Shown here in pieces: positions 11,501 to 26,500 of a DNA stretch of 64,000 bases. Position 1 is the first letter of the stretch, and every line of letters starts with the position of its first letter. The DNA is taken from NCBI RefSeq assembly GCF_032854445.1, contig NC_088300.1, positions 3,408,001 to 3,472,000 on the forward strand, read 5' to 3'. Origin of the DNA: Liolophura sinensis (lineage: Eukaryota > Mollusca > Polyplacophora > Chitonida > Chitonidae). The position numbers were made by a program, and so were the translations under genes. The notes beneath the pieces are model-generated. The model was not told where the DNA came from. It ran no database searches and saw only the letters and a program-made list of their open reading frames with translations.

Positions 11501-14500
11501 ATGGTAAAGAAGGATAGCTTTGTTCAGATGGTGAAATCACCTCGGTCTTGGAGGGACAGACATAAGCTGGCAGAAATGATGCGAAAGCATGTCAAAACTG
11601 TCCCAAAACGACACGTTTCCATTTCTAATCTTCATCTGTCGGAGATGTTTGCGGATTTACCTGAGCCCACTGGTGAAGTACACCTGGAAAATTTGCCGTC
11701 ACAACTTCAGGTTAAGATTGCTGATCTGATTGAACCTAGCCAGGTGACGGAGTCATGTAGTAAGGATGTGGCAAGCTCATCTGCAGGATTAGATGAGTCG
11801 GCAAAGTCACTATTAAGCAATGACTCAGATTTGGACAGCGTGCTAAAAGCCATCAAGACAGAGCCAGGGCTAAACTCAGTGGACACTCATTTGCCTGTTG
11901 GCTCAGGTCTCAGTAGAAAAACAAGTTTGCAAAGTACTGTCACAGAAACTTCAAAGACTTCACAAAGCAACTTTTTGTCGTCAAAGAGGTCTTCTTTGGA
12001 ACCTAGATCTTGTAATGTTCCTGCTAGTGTTAGGTCAGAACCAATTCCAGATTCCAAGTTATCAGGCCATTTTCCTTATAGTACTACAGGTAAGCCTAAG
12101 ACATGTACAACGTCTCTGAGTTGTCCTGTAACAGGAGGGTTGGTCCAACACGTCTCTTTAAACCAGAAAACTTCTGGAGTGGCCAAGAACACAACAATAT
12201 ATATGACTCCATCAGTGATTCGTTCTTCATTGGCAGATGTTTTGAAATCAACAGCTCCCTCTCCAGTGAATTCCAGCAAATCAAACATGTTTTCAACCTT
12301 GCCATCCCCGTCATTGGTTACACCAGTGGTCTCTTCCCACATCTTACCAGTCCCTGCCCAGACAACGACGACAACATTACCAAGTGGGTCTGTGTCATCC
12401 TCTAGACAGCCTGTTTCTTCCACCATAACAGTCAGTGGTGCTTGTTTGGGAACAAACCGTATCACAAACTGTACGGTTTCAGAGTCTCAGCCTGTGAGTT
12501 CAGCCTCATCTTTTACAGCAAATGTAACCTCCACGGTAACAGCAGCATCAGGTACAAACTCCTCTTTAGTGTCAGCTACGTTAGCTTTGCCCAAACTGTC
12601 CAGTCCACAGACAAATGGTAGAGTAAGGAAGAAATCCCCAGCAGATCCTGGCAAAAGGGTAAGATTCTGTAGTTATACTTCTGCCGTGACTTCTCTCAGA
12701 AACATGTTTTAAGGTCATTTTAAGGAGCTTTTTACTCATTGAGTGTTGTTTTTTGGGGGGCTGATGATTTTGATTCATAAAATTCAGGATGGTAACAGTT
12801 TTGTGGTATGATGCTTGTTGTAATTTTTATGCTGTGAAGTTTACATTAATAGAATTTAAGTATGGTTATGATAAATAAAGTTGGTGTAAATTCTTTAATA
12901 TAAGAACCTTTTTTCGTCTGTTTCAGAAACAGACAAGTCATCACAATTCTCGTTCCTTAACTGAACATGAAGAAGAAGCTAGCGTTAAAAGTAAGTATCC
13001 CGGGGTTAATAATTCCCAGATTTCCAAATTCCCAGACTTCAGTTTTGTAGATTTCAAGCCGAAGGTCTCGTCTCTTATCACATGTAAATTAAGGCTTCAG
13101 TGTGATTAGTTTGTCTCAGGGTAGCTCCAGCAACAGATTGTTGAACAGTAATAGAATTTGTTTCAGATTCCTGCACCTCTGAGACGCTGAGTTATGTGAA
13201 CAGGGTGTTAGAGCTCAGCATGAAAGAGGAGGCACTGCGTGAAGACATCCAGGAAGTGAATAGCCAGATGGACATGGTGCACAGGCTGCTTCTCAATTAC
13301 CAGCTCCAGTTCACTACCCTTGATCGGAGAAGAAATCAGGTGATTTGGTCATACACACTGTGGATCAGGACTCTTTGCTCATGCTGTTAGCATATTACAG
13401 TTGGGACAGTTGATTGCAGTAGCAGAAACCAGGCAAACTGTTAAGATCAAACTGTGTTGAGACTAGAGATGGGGGAAAATCTGTCAAACGAAGTGTGAGG
13501 GATAGAATTTGGTGTGTATGCATGTCAGAGGGTGGAGGGTTTTTTTCTAAGGAAAATAACACAAATTCAGACACAATTTATACACTATGAGGGTAGATGC
13601 AATGATTATTAAAATAAAGTTTGGAGGGGAGAATGAAATATTTTTTTGGGCTTTTTATTATGTTTTAGTTATTGAAGGAGGAGGAATCCCTGAGAGCTGA
13701 AAGAATGAAGATTTTACAGGGTGAGTTTATGTGTGACTAGATTTCAATACTGCAAATAAACCTAACCTTTGGCCTGTAAAAATACACTTTGACAAACATG
13801 TGAAGGCCTTGATGCCAACACTTAATTTTTGTCTGATAAGAATTTTATTTATGTGTATGAATCAGTCAGAATCAAGCAAAAATGTGTCACTTGGAAAATT
13901 AAAAAAAACTTCACGTGAAATACAGTAGTCTTGGGTAACCAAGGGGAAATGAAGTTTCAGCAGTCTTGAGTGTAAAATTTGACTTCTGCAGTTTTTGGTT
14001 GTTATTTTTTTTTTCTCTTTGTGCTGTCGATCTTTCATAGAAGCTGTTTGGGAAGCGGGTCCAAGTCGTTCCTCCAGAGAAGTTCCCAAGAGGACCTCAG
14101 AGGTTGGAACTGAAGATATTGCTGGCTCAGCACAAGTGTCTAGAAATCACAGGCAGGTCAATGGAGGTCAGGAAAGTCATGGAGAGGGCAGAATAAGCTG
14201 TGCTGATCTATGGGAAAGGCGAGCTAGTCATGACGAGAATAGCAGGCTGCAGAGTGAAACCTGCGCCAGTCCTGCTGAACGAGTAACATCCACACTTACA
14301 TATAGTGTTGTACCTAACCATTCCTCTGGGAACTCCCTCACTCAGGAGTCTCGCATTGGAAATGTTACTTCTTCTTCAGGGACAACATGCATGAAAACAT
14401 CAGCTGAGAGAGCAAATGAAAGTGTCCGTCAACAGCCAAATCCAGAATGGCATAGTGTGTCGAGTGGACTTCCTGGTGTGGTAGTCAAGGTAGAACCATT

Positions 14501-17500
14501 GAGTGATACAGAAGATGTGGCTGAGGAGGCGTTTCCCCTAACAAATGGTACTGTATCATGCAAACGTACATTGAGCAGTCCCAGTCCTTTGGGTAATCCC
14601 AATCATTTGAGCATCCTCAAACCTTTGAATAACCCTGATTCAGAGCCACAGACAGGGGTAGTGTTTAATAAAAACCCTGTGCTAAGGGAAACATATGGCA
14701 ACAATGGCATAGAGAAGAACGGTGAGGGTAATCACAGTGACCCAGAAGTTGGTATGTTGCCCAGTAATAACACAGTATTATCAGACAGTGACACAAGAAA
14801 AGTGGAATCCATGGTAACCAGCTCAGTAGCCAGGGAATTGTCCCGTGATAGAACTATTATTGGATTTCACTGTGGACATCTCGGTGAAAACAAAGCATCT
14901 GTGGAATCACCTGGGAGCCAGCTTGCGCCAAATTTTCCTGCTATTACTGCCTCTCTCAGAATGGTTGATGATGCCTCAAATGGGACAAGTTTCCTGGCTG
15001 AGCAGTCGATTGGAAGTGAATCTGTTCTCAAAAAACCTAGAAAAAGTCAAAAGATTTCTGTACCAAAAACTAAGAAAAAGCCCCAGAGAAAAAAAGGTGC
15101 GAGCAAAATGGCTAAGGCGTCAGACAACAGAATACTGCAGGAGAAGCTGGGCTTGGTAAATACACAGCTGCCAGATTTCTGCATGCAGTACATGGGAACC
15201 TTGAAAGAGGGTGATGATAAAAGCACTATTATATCAAAATTAGCGTCCAATTTAATTGCGTCTCAGTTATCTGCAGTACAGTCCGAGCCGTGGGAAGTCC
15301 CTCTGCCTGAACCCAGTTGTTCCTCCGGTGCAACTGAACCAGTCACAAAGCCCTCTGACCACAGTACAACTTATCAACATGATGACCATCAGGCAAAGGA
15401 ATTGTTTTTCAGTCGTTTAAAAGAAACGTTTGATCAATCTATGACAGGACCTGCAGATAACGATGTAGAGAGTCTGCTTGATAAACCCAGGACCAATCTT
15501 CCAGACACAAAAGTTCCTGATGGCATTACGGTTCAGCAGAAATTTGGTGCAAAAGTTGGTTCGCAACATCAGACTGGGATAACTGTTGCTGAACATTCAG
15601 CCCATAAGGACTTCTCTCTTGCACTTATGTCCCCACCCGCTCACACCAAGACTAAGAAAGGAGATCGCATACGGAAAAAAAGAGTACAGCTGCTAAGAAA
15701 CCATACCATTGATGACTGTAGCTCTGACTCCACAACACAAGATGAAGAGACCAACACTTGCAGAAGACGAACGAAGCGGCGGCGGCTTGCTCACAAGAAG
15801 ACTTTTGCGTCTGTGTCGGCTAGCAGACCAGATAACTATGTTGTGTTGTCTAGCACAGACACAGAAAATGTCAGTGAGAGGGAAAGCAAAGTCAAAGCCA
15901 GTGATGTAAACTCCAATGATGAATCATTCAAGTAAGTATATATATATATATATATATATATTTATTTTCGCTCTTGTCTTCTTTTCGCTTTTGCCTTAAA
16001 AAGGTGTTTCATTTGAACAAATGTAAATCTGTGCTTGTCTCCTCAGTCTACAGTGGTTTTCTCGTCTTGATCTGGAAGAATATTTGAGCATGCCTTTATC
16101 GGCAAATGTTTGTGTACTTGGTGTGAAAAATGTTGTTCATAGGTGGAAAGTATACATTTTCAATTTTCTACAGCGAGACTGAGAAGGCAGATGTGGATAT
16201 GAGCCAGCTGAAGTGCAAAAAGTTTACTGGTCCAGATTGTAATGTGACTTGTGTGAAGGTGCACCAAAACCAGCTTTATGTCTGCTACAATGGATACTGT
16301 GCCAGGAAGTTTGATCTCAGTGTAAGTCTTTATGGCCATGGTTGAAAAAACAAGAAGAACTGTTTCTAAGAAACGTATTTAATTCATTGTTTGAAGAAAT
16401 AAATTAAATTTAAAAATTTATTAAATTAAATAAATAAATTTATTGAACATCTGTTGATCTATTTTTCCATTCGATTGTTTAACACCATCCTCTTGACTTC
16501 TGCCCTTATCAGTATGCTTACTCACTCAGGCCAGCAATTTTTACCTTACCAGTATACTTACTCACTTTGGCCAGGAATTTTACCTTACCAGTATGCTTAC
16601 TCACTTTGGCCAGGAATTTTACCTCTACCATTATGCTAACTCACTCAGGCCAGGAATTTTTCACCTACCAGTATGCTTACTCACCCAGTCCAGGAATTTT
16701 ACTCTTACCAGTATGCTTACTCACTCAGGCCAGGAATTTTACACTTACCAGGATGCTTACTCACTCAGGCCAGGAATTTTACACTTACCAGTATGCTTAC
16801 TCACTTAGGCTAGGAATTTTACACTTACCAGTATGCTTACTTGCTTCAGCCAGGAATTTTACTCCTACCAGTATGCTTACTCACTCAGGCCAGGAATTTT
16901 ACTCTTACCAGTATGCTTACTCACTTAGGCCAGGAATTTTACTCCTACCAGTATGCTTACTCACTCAGGCCAGGAATTTTTCACCTACCAGTATGCTTAC
17001 TCACTCAGGCCAGGAATTTTACTCTTACCACTATGCTTACTCACTTAGGCCAGGAATTTTTCACCTACCAGTATGCTTACTTACTCAGGCCAGGAATTTT
17101 ACTCTTACCAGTATGCTTACTCACTTAGGCCAGAAATTTTTCACCTACCAGTATGCTTGCTTACTCAGGCCAGGAATTTTACTCTTACCAGTATGCTTAC
17201 TCACTCAGGCCAGGAATTTTTCACCTACCAGTATGCTTACTCACTCAGGCCAGGAATTTTTCACCTACCAGTGTGCTTACTCACTCAGGCCAGGAATTTT
17301 ACTCCTACCAGTATTCTTACTCACTTAGGCCAGGAATTTTTCACCTACCAGTATGCTTACTCACTCAGGCCAGGAATTTTACTCATACGGGTATGCTTAC
17401 TCACTTATGCTAGGAATTTTTCACCTACAAGTATGCTTGCTTGCTCAGGTCAGGAATTTTACTCTTACCAGTATGCTTACTCACTCAGGCCAGGTATTTT

Positions 17501-20500
17501 TCACCTACCAGTATGCTTATTCACTTAGGCCAGGAATTTTACTCCTACCAGTATGCTTACTCACTTAGGCCAGGAATTTTACTCTTACCAGTATGCTTAC
17601 TCACTCAGGCCAGGTATTTTTCACCTACCAGTATGCTTACTCACTTAGGCCAGGAATTTTACTCTTACCAGTATGCTTACTCACTTAGGCCAGGAATTTT
17701 ACTCTTACCAGTATGCTTACTCACTCAGGCCAGGAATTTTTTTTACCTACCAGTATGCTTACTCACTCAGGTCAGGAATTTTTCACCTACCAGTAGGCTT
17801 ACTTGCTTACGCCAGGAATTTTACCCTTATAGGTATGCTTACTCTCTCAGGCCAGGAATTCAGCTACCAGTAGACTTACTTGCTTACGCCAGGAATTTTA
17901 TTCTTATAGGTGTGCTTACTCTCTCAGGCCAGGAATTTTATACTTACAAGTATGCTTACTCACTAATTTATCTATGTATATGATTGGTATTTTATGCCGT
18001 ACACAAGAATATTTCGCCAGCATTGTGGTGGGAGAAAACCAGGCATAACACAGGGGAAGCTTGCTCACTGGCCAGGTTTATTTGCTGTGGGAGCTGAATT
18101 AGAGGGAGTGACCAATGCCTTTGTCCAACGTTCTGACTTCATGTCTTTGAAGCCATTAAAACTTGCTTAGGAATCTGCCAGCTCATTTTAGTACATGTTT
18201 GTTGACCTTGCTGATTGCAGTTAGAAGGCAGTGGGTGTGTACAGGAGTATAGCACTGGGGACGTGCCCATTATGTGCATGGCTGTCACAAACAAGGGTCA
18301 CAGCACCAAGATGACTCGGGTGTTCCTCGCAGGTGATGGACAGGTCCTTTTCATTTTCAATGCAAAGGTAAAAGTCAAATCAAACCTTTTTTTAACTGTT
18401 TTTATGTTGATTATTTTTTTAAATAGTTGTTTCATGTTTGGCTCTGCCAGGGATGTGGCTGATCCACAAGCCTTTGACTTATGAGACTGGGTGTTGAAAA
18501 GTCCAGCTGCTTCTTGTTCAGGTATTGCATCAATGAAAATGAGAATTGTGGCTGAGGTATTAAGACGCCTAAGGCCAATTCCACAATGTGTTTGACTCAA
18601 AATTGGGAAATTGATTTGAACATTATTTTCGGAGCATTGATATTAATATTTTTAATATGTGAAAAGTGTTATGTTACAAAGACACCTGTATCCCAGTTTG
18701 GGGAATATTCTCTGGCTTGGTGACAGTAAACATTTGATAGCACTGGTATGGCAGTTGGTATGGGTGGTTTAACCAAGTTGGTGGAGGTCACTTGCCTTCC
18801 ATAAGTGTTAAATACATCTGTGCATGTACGTCATATTGCAAGCCAAATGCTGGTGATTTGCTGCAGTTTCCTGTAATCCATCCATGACACTGGCAGTTGT
18901 TGTACGAGATAAAATGTAAAGAGTACAACACTAAACTTAATCAAATAAGTACACACATGTAAACAAAATATTGCAATTTTGTTTGTGTTAAGATGCTACA
19001 AACTTTGTCAGGTGATACGACTGCCACCACCCACCAAAAATGTGGCCTCAGCATGTTTGTTTTATCTCCAGCCACAGACATTACTGAAAGACTTCGTTAA
19101 TGCACAAACAAACCCAACTGTCATCATAGAAGTTAAAAAAAAACAAACATAATAATGTATGAGGAAGAAGAAAATATGTACAATACAGGGCTAAACAGAA
19201 GATGTCTTTACAAACTGTTTGCTGTTGAGTGGCATACAAATTCCACTCCTCATGCATGTGTACTTCTATTCTTGTAGTTTCTATTCTTTTGTAGACTGGG
19301 GATCAAATAGACAAGCAAAATTTTGGAGACAAAATCCGATGTTTGCACTGCCGCTGGGGACACATGTTTATGGGCCTTAACAACGGTGCAGTGATGATAT
19401 ATGATCTGAAAGTAAGTTGTTTTAACATGGATTTTTCAGGTTTCTTCAGGGTAACGTGGTAAGTGGAAAACATGAACTGTATGCTAAAAGTATAACATGT
19501 TACGGGTCATTTTTAAAGTTTGTGTCCGTGTCTTGGCCAGTATATTACAAGTGCGATTCCAAAACACTCATTTGAGATTTCTTATGGGCTATTTTCTGTT
19601 TATTTTGTTCCTTTTTAAGCTAACGTCACAGATTTTGACATGTTAATATTTAAAGTTGGGTGGGTCTCTGGCTAAGGCTGTAAAAGTTTCCTTGGACACT
19701 TATGTTCTAGATGATGGGCCAAATTTCCTCTTAAATGTAGACCTATCATTATCATCGAGTTGGGATTTGAGCGTTTGCCCTGATTATGAATATAAGTTAC
19801 ATGTATGTGTTAAGTACATGTATGTGTTAAGTACATGTATGTGTTAAGTACATGTATGTGTTAAGTACGTGTATGTACATATTGTTGACAGTGAGTTTAT
19901 GTTGTGTACAGGAGAACAAATCTCTGGGGGCGTACCGATGTGCCTCTAAAGCCATAACTTGTGTCACCTCGGCCACGGAAGGTGTGCGCAAAATTATCTG
20001 TGTGGCATCACTGGATGCTTCAATAGGTGTGTTTGATGCAAGCTCAGGGGTGATGCTGCGGACGTTAGGGGGCCATACAGGTGTTCCCAATGCACTTCAG
20101 GTTAGCTAGCCTCTACATGCCTTGTCACAAAACTCACTGCCAAATGTGCCATTTCTTTAAACACAGCAACTCAGATTTATGAAGTGTAGACACCCAGCTT
20201 TTAACATGGGATGGTGTAGTTCCTTCAGTATATACATGTATTGGTGTAAAACCCTCTGTGGCCAAATAAATACCTTTCTGATCAATTAAAGGTGAATTGT
20301 GTGTGAAACATGGACTCTGAAATGGGACAGAGGGGATGTTTTAACACATAACAGAACTGTCAAAGATCATGTCTTGAAGAGTTCTTTTGTAACGTACTAA
20401 TTGTCTCCCACTGCTTTTGTCCAATTTACAGTGCAGCATAATAAGCCAGGTTGGCATTTCAGGGGTCCTGCGAGTTCACACAGGTATGGACAGGGTGGGG

Positions 20501-23500
20501 GCTCTTGCAGACTAACACAGTTAAAAGAGGAGATTATACGATACTTACTAGACTGAATATACATCTCACATAGCCGAGTCTGTTGGCCCAACAGCACCGA
20601 TAGCAGCTATTGTAAAATCAAGTCTGTTATCTGCCTTAAGTCAGGAGAACGCCCACCCTGTCTCGTCCAAACCTGCATGAACTTGAAAGAATTCCTGAAA
20701 TGCCGACTCGGCTTGTTGTCACTTTCAACTGTCATAGGGTTGAACATAATGATGTTTGATTGGAGTTTGGCAGGGTTTTAATTTCTTTAGGTTTTCATTT
20801 TCTATACAAAAGTTAGCTTCTAGAAATATTAACGGAGTTGTATTTTATAATGAGAACCTCCGTCTGGAAAGCAGTTGAAATGATGTGGTGCTTGACTAGT
20901 ATACCCATATCTGGATGATATGCTTGAGTATATTACAATCCAAAAGTTGTATCTCTTATCAGTTGATCAGTGATTTGAATATTTTCACAGATCTTTTTGT
21001 TTTTTAAGTTGACGAAAATGTGATAAAAACCTGCTTTTTCTTCAGACCTGGAACCATCAGCTGTTCAGTGTGAGTGGAGATGGACGTACTTTGGTACATG
21101 ATATATGTGTAAGTACATGTATAGAACTGGTAGTTGTGGACACTGAATATTGATACTTTTTTCTAAAGTGCCACATGTTTGCTTCTGATTTTTATGATTT
21201 ATACTTGTACAGTACTTCTATAATACAAGGACAGTTTTCTCTTGGGACAAGAAAAGGTGTAACAGATGTTGTCATGACCTAAACCAGGCATCCCTATGAC
21301 TATGTGACATGTTTTCCTCATGGACTTAACCAGGCATCCCTATGACATTATGACATTCTTTCCTCATAGACTTAACCAAGCATCCCTATGACATTATGAC
21401 ATGCTTTCCTGATGGACTTAACCAAGCATCCCTATGACAATGACATGTTTTCCTCATGGACTTAACCAAGCATCCCTATGACAATATGATATGTTTTCCT
21501 GAAGGACTTAACCAAGCATCCCTATGACATTATGATATGTTTTCCTCATGGACTTAACCAAGCATCCCTATGACAATATGACATGCTTTCCTTATGAACT
21601 TAACCAAGCATCCCTATGACAATATGACATGTTTTCCTCATGGACTTAACCACAAGCATCCCTATGACAATATGACATGTTTTCCTCATGGACTTAACCG
21701 GCCCGAATACCACAGTTGGTAGAATATCTGCTTCGCAGGGTTGGGGTTAATCTGCCGCTCATTCGGGTTACGCATGGGTCGCCGTCCGTCTAATTATGTG
21801 GAACATTTGGCCATTCGCCACGAGCTAAGGCTGAGATTCAAATATTTTCAAATTCACAGGGAAAAGGCCTTTAAAATCCGAACTGCAAGACATGTTTAAG
21901 TTGATTTACTCCGGCACTTAAATACTGTCAGCCTTTTGCTCGACAAGCAGCTCACGCTCATGGCAATCTATGTAGCATTTCGGGTATTAAACGTGCCTCC
22001 ACACTAAAGACTTCCATGTAACAATGCAAGCTGAAAGTCAGCCAAAATGGTCAGTTGATCTCCGGTGAAAATGTTGAAAAGTAAGGGGACATCTTCTGAG
22101 TCTGTCACAGAAAAAACATTTCTTTTGTGGGACTTTCACACGACTTTACATATGAAACGAGTATGGACAAACAGTTGACTAGACTCCAATGCAAAGTTTG
22201 TTTGGAACATATTTCCAAGATTTGAGGCAAGGCAAAGATTCGAGGCTTCAGTGGACAGTCACTGCAGTCCATCATAAGCCATGTGGACGGCATAACTTAC
22301 GTCCACAAATCCAATGTGACAAGATATGTCAAGTCCGGATCTTTGCATGATTGGACAAAGCGAAAAATTCTGTTCGGTTGCGCAACGAGAAACGTCAGCA
22401 ACAACATCCACTGTTTGCAGCACCAGTGGCGCTTAGTTAGTAACAACATATATTGAATGAATGGGTGGTAAACCATTTTTACAGTGGGTTACTGCACACT
22501 AAAGAGTGACAACCCGCAAACTGGCTACCATGACCGCAGCTAATTCCAACCCTGCCTCGAGAGGCTGTAGATCCAGGGTCAATCCTGGGTCCAGTCACAC
22601 CTAAGACCTTAAAAGAGGTCTTGTGTCTTTTGTCCTCGTGGCTTTCTACATGCACTGTCTAAGACACCCCAATCTGGTGCTCAGTATGTTGGCTGCAGTA
22701 CTATAACGGTCATATAATGAGGAAGAGATGTGTTTTTGTCTTAAATTTTGTGTTATACATATGTGATTACTCTGATTTGATCAGGATGTGTATATAAACT
22801 TTGCAGCGTCTCGGGCACCAGTTACACATGAGTACAGCTTGCCACACATCTTAACAATGAGCATTTCTGTTTCTGTTACAGACTGGAGCATTAGACCAGA
22901 TTCTGACGAGAGCAGGAAGCTATTTGTCAGCAGTCTTGCCCATTGATGTGGACAACGAGTTATTTGTGTTAACTGCAGGATATGACAAGTTCATCCGCTC
23001 CTACAACTTTGGAGTAAGTCTGCTTTTAAACATGGTGTGAAAGAAATGATACCCTGCATAGCATTAAAATGATCAAATGCATATTGTATCAGCTGTAAAA
23101 CCACACAGTGAGTTGTATTTCGCTCAAGTTTGGCCTGTGAAACCCTCTCTCAGAAGTAGATTAGGAAGTAAAATGGTATATATTTGTTGCCAACACTTCA
23201 TTTTTTCTGATAAGAAATTAAAGAAAGTTCACAAAAAAAAAAACTCTCTTAAATGGCTCTATGAGGTAAAAGAATCAATTAGAGTCAAGCAAAATGTTTC
23301 ACTTAAATAAAAAAAAATGCAAAACTTAAATGAAGTATTCTACACCGTTAAACAGACAGGAATCATGTATCATTAGATGCTTATATTTGTTTATTGCTTA
23401 AATAGTAGATTGTCAGTCTCAGTGCTTACTTTGTTTGTGGTTGCAGAGACAGAAGGTAGAACAGATGTATTACGGTGCTGGCTACGGTGTGCTCACTTGT

Positions 23501-26500
23501 ATGATAATGTACAACGGCATGGTCAGTGCTCAGTTTACTTACCACTGATACAGTCAACATTGGCTATGTCTCAAAAATGTGTCCATGTAGTTTGATATGA
23601 TAAATAGTTGAGGGTTCTTCTGGGCCGAGAGGGGGCCTCCGTGACTCCGTGAGCTGTGAGCTCAAGTCCAGCTCATGCTGCCTTTCTTTCTTTCATACCT
23701 GGGAAAGTCTTCTAGCCACTTGTGGATGAGCATGGGTTTCTCAAGGGCTCTGCCTCCCTCCACCATAATGCTTGATTTGCGTCTTGATGAAAACCTCAAG
23801 TTTAATTTTTGTGTTAATCATGTATGCTCATCAGTTTCAAAATTGTTTTCTATTTTAAGGAAAAACAGGACACTTTTCCAAGAAATCATTCGACTGCTGT
23901 TTTATAACAGCTATATACTACCTCGCATTTATTATTGCTTAAGCATTTGGGGGAACTGCTCTAAAGACCTTCTAAATCGAGTTTTCAAACTGCAGAAAAC
24001 TGCTGCCCGTCTTATGCTGAGTGTGGACAGACAGACCCCAACAACAGTTCTTTTCCAAAAGTTAAAATGGCTTACTGTTTATCAACTTGTAGACTACTGC
24101 AAGGTTATCAATGTATACAAATCCCTTAATGACTGTTTCCCAGCATATATGTCAGCTCTGTTCTCAATTTGAATTAAACCCTGCTATGAATTTAAGATCT
24201 ACTACTGCAGTTAAAGTAAAAACACCTTTCCCAAGAACTGAAACATATGAAAAATCTTTACGTTACTCAGGACCAGTTCTATGGAATGCTATGTAAAGAA
24301 ATTCAGTGTTCTTCCTCGGCTCAGTGTTTTAAGAACCGATATCTTCAAATGAAAATTCATTTTGAGAATGCCATCATAGCACACATGAGCTCATGTGCAG
24401 AAGAGAAAGGGATGGGAAAAGGCCATCACCCACATGTGAACATGTGTATCATGAGGTTCCAACTTCTGGAGGGGATAGGAACGGGTCGGTAATGGTCTGT
24501 CCCCCACTAACCTATCTCTTCCATTGGTTGGGGATAGTTATGGTGGCAAAATTCACACTTGCTTGTATTACTATCTCACTGGTTTAAGTACTTTGTGTTG
24601 ATTTAATTTGCCACTGTATATCTACATATATATTGTTTTCAAAATCTTGTTGCAACTGGTTTACACGATCCAAATTACCATGTTTTCCAATGCATATGTA
24701 ATGTAACATATTGTTTCAAATTTGTGTGTATCTGAGGGCCTCGGGGTAGATCAGCCCAGTGTTGACTGAGTATACTGATTGTATTTTACCCTTTTGAAAT
24801 AAAGCCATTATTATTAATGCGTGAAACACAAATCAAACAAACATTGGCCAAGAAAACAGTTGGGTTCCTCTGGACACCATTTGCCCTTTACCATTGAGGG
24901 TACTTGTTTGATACCAGCTGTTTGTGGTCCTGTGTCAACTTTTGTGGCTTCCATCATTAAGATAGATGTAATCATTATTAGAGTATTAGGGAGGTCAACA
25001 TTGCTTGAAATATACCCGAGAAGGGTTAATTCTTTGAATAGAAAGTTTAATGAGAAGAGTAATAACCTACCCATACATGTACTTAATAATGGCGTATTGC
25101 TTTTTTACAGTTTGAATTAAGTTTTTGTGACCAACCAGACACAGTATACATTTGTATTATCAAACTTTTTCTCCTGGGGAATAATCAGGATTTAGTAGTG
25201 AAATCTTTGTCAATCGAATTAATGCAGAACACTGGGTATTAGATGGCACTAGGAAGGATAACACAATGGTGTGAGGTGTCATGTTAGATGTCTTGTGCAT
25301 TACAAGAATCGAGGGATATCACTACACTTTATTTGACTGATAGCAGGAAATCGAGGCTAATTGTCTATTGGGTCTGAAAATTGTGTGGACTGTTTGACAG
25401 CTGAGCTTACTTAAAACACAATATTGAAAAAAGAGAAACCTTGTGCAGAAGGATATAATCTGAAATTTGTGTGGAAACCAGTGTCTCCTGGAATATATGA
25501 TGTGTTATTAAACAATCTCTTTAATTGTTGGTTGATAGCTTTTTACCGGGAACCGGGATGGACTGGTTGAAGTTTTGCCTTATAATCCACAAGTGTGCTG
25601 CCCCTGTGAGGTGAGTATGTTAGTGTGCTGTCGATGTGAAGTGCGTTTGTTAGTTTGCTGCCCATGTGAGGTCAGTTTTATATTAGTGTGCTGTCCATGG
25701 GAGTTGAGGTTTATATTAGCGTGCTCTCCATGCGAGCTTAGTACAGTATGTTAGCGTGCTGTCTATGTGAGGCGAGTTTATTTTAGTGTGCTACCCATGT
25801 GAGTTGAGTTTATATTAGTGTGCTGTTTTTGGCAAAAAAACACAAGTCAGATAAATAAATAAATAAATAGAGAGCTGTTTACAGTCTTTTGGTGAAGTAA
25901 TGGTAAAAAGTGTTGTCATTGTTGGTTTCCATGCCTATCAGACATTCTCTGCTTGAATTAGTACAAATATTTTAAAACTATAACACATTAAACTTGACCA
26001 ATGTCACATAAATACTGTGCTAAACCTTCGTCAAGAGACAGACCAATGTCACATAAATACTGTGCTAAACCTCCATCAAGAGACAGACCAATGTCACATA
26101 AATACTGTGCTAAACCTCCGTCAAGAGACAGACCAATGTCACATAAATACTGTGCTAAACCTCCGCCAGGAGGCAGACCAATGTCACATAAATACTGTGT
26201 TAAACCTCCGTCAAGAGACAGACCAATGTCACATAAATGCTGTGTTAAACCTCCGCCAAGAGACAGACCAATGTCACATAAATACTGTGCTAAACCTCCA
26301 TCAAGAGACGGACCAATGTCACATAAATGCTGTGTTAAACCTCCGCCAAGAGACAGACCAATGTCACATAAATACTGTGCTAAACCTCCGTCGAGAGACA
26401 GACCAATGTCACATAAATACTGTGTTAAACCTCCGCCAAGAGACAGACCAATGTCACATAAATACTGTGCTAAACCTCCATCAAGAGACGGACCAATGTC

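Noticed and set aside
16567-17983. Overlapping long frames in the 40-bp array (up to 253 codons)
   Set aside because: Period 40 cycles all three frames through the same stop-poor unit; no start context or splice link.
19797-21120. The 17-bp repeat (TATGTGTTAAGTACATG) as a copy of the exon 13 donor (TATGTGTAAGTACATG)
   Set aside because: Strikingly similar, but the array lies 1.2 kb upstream of that exon and both are low-complexity; treated as coincidence without a statistical test.
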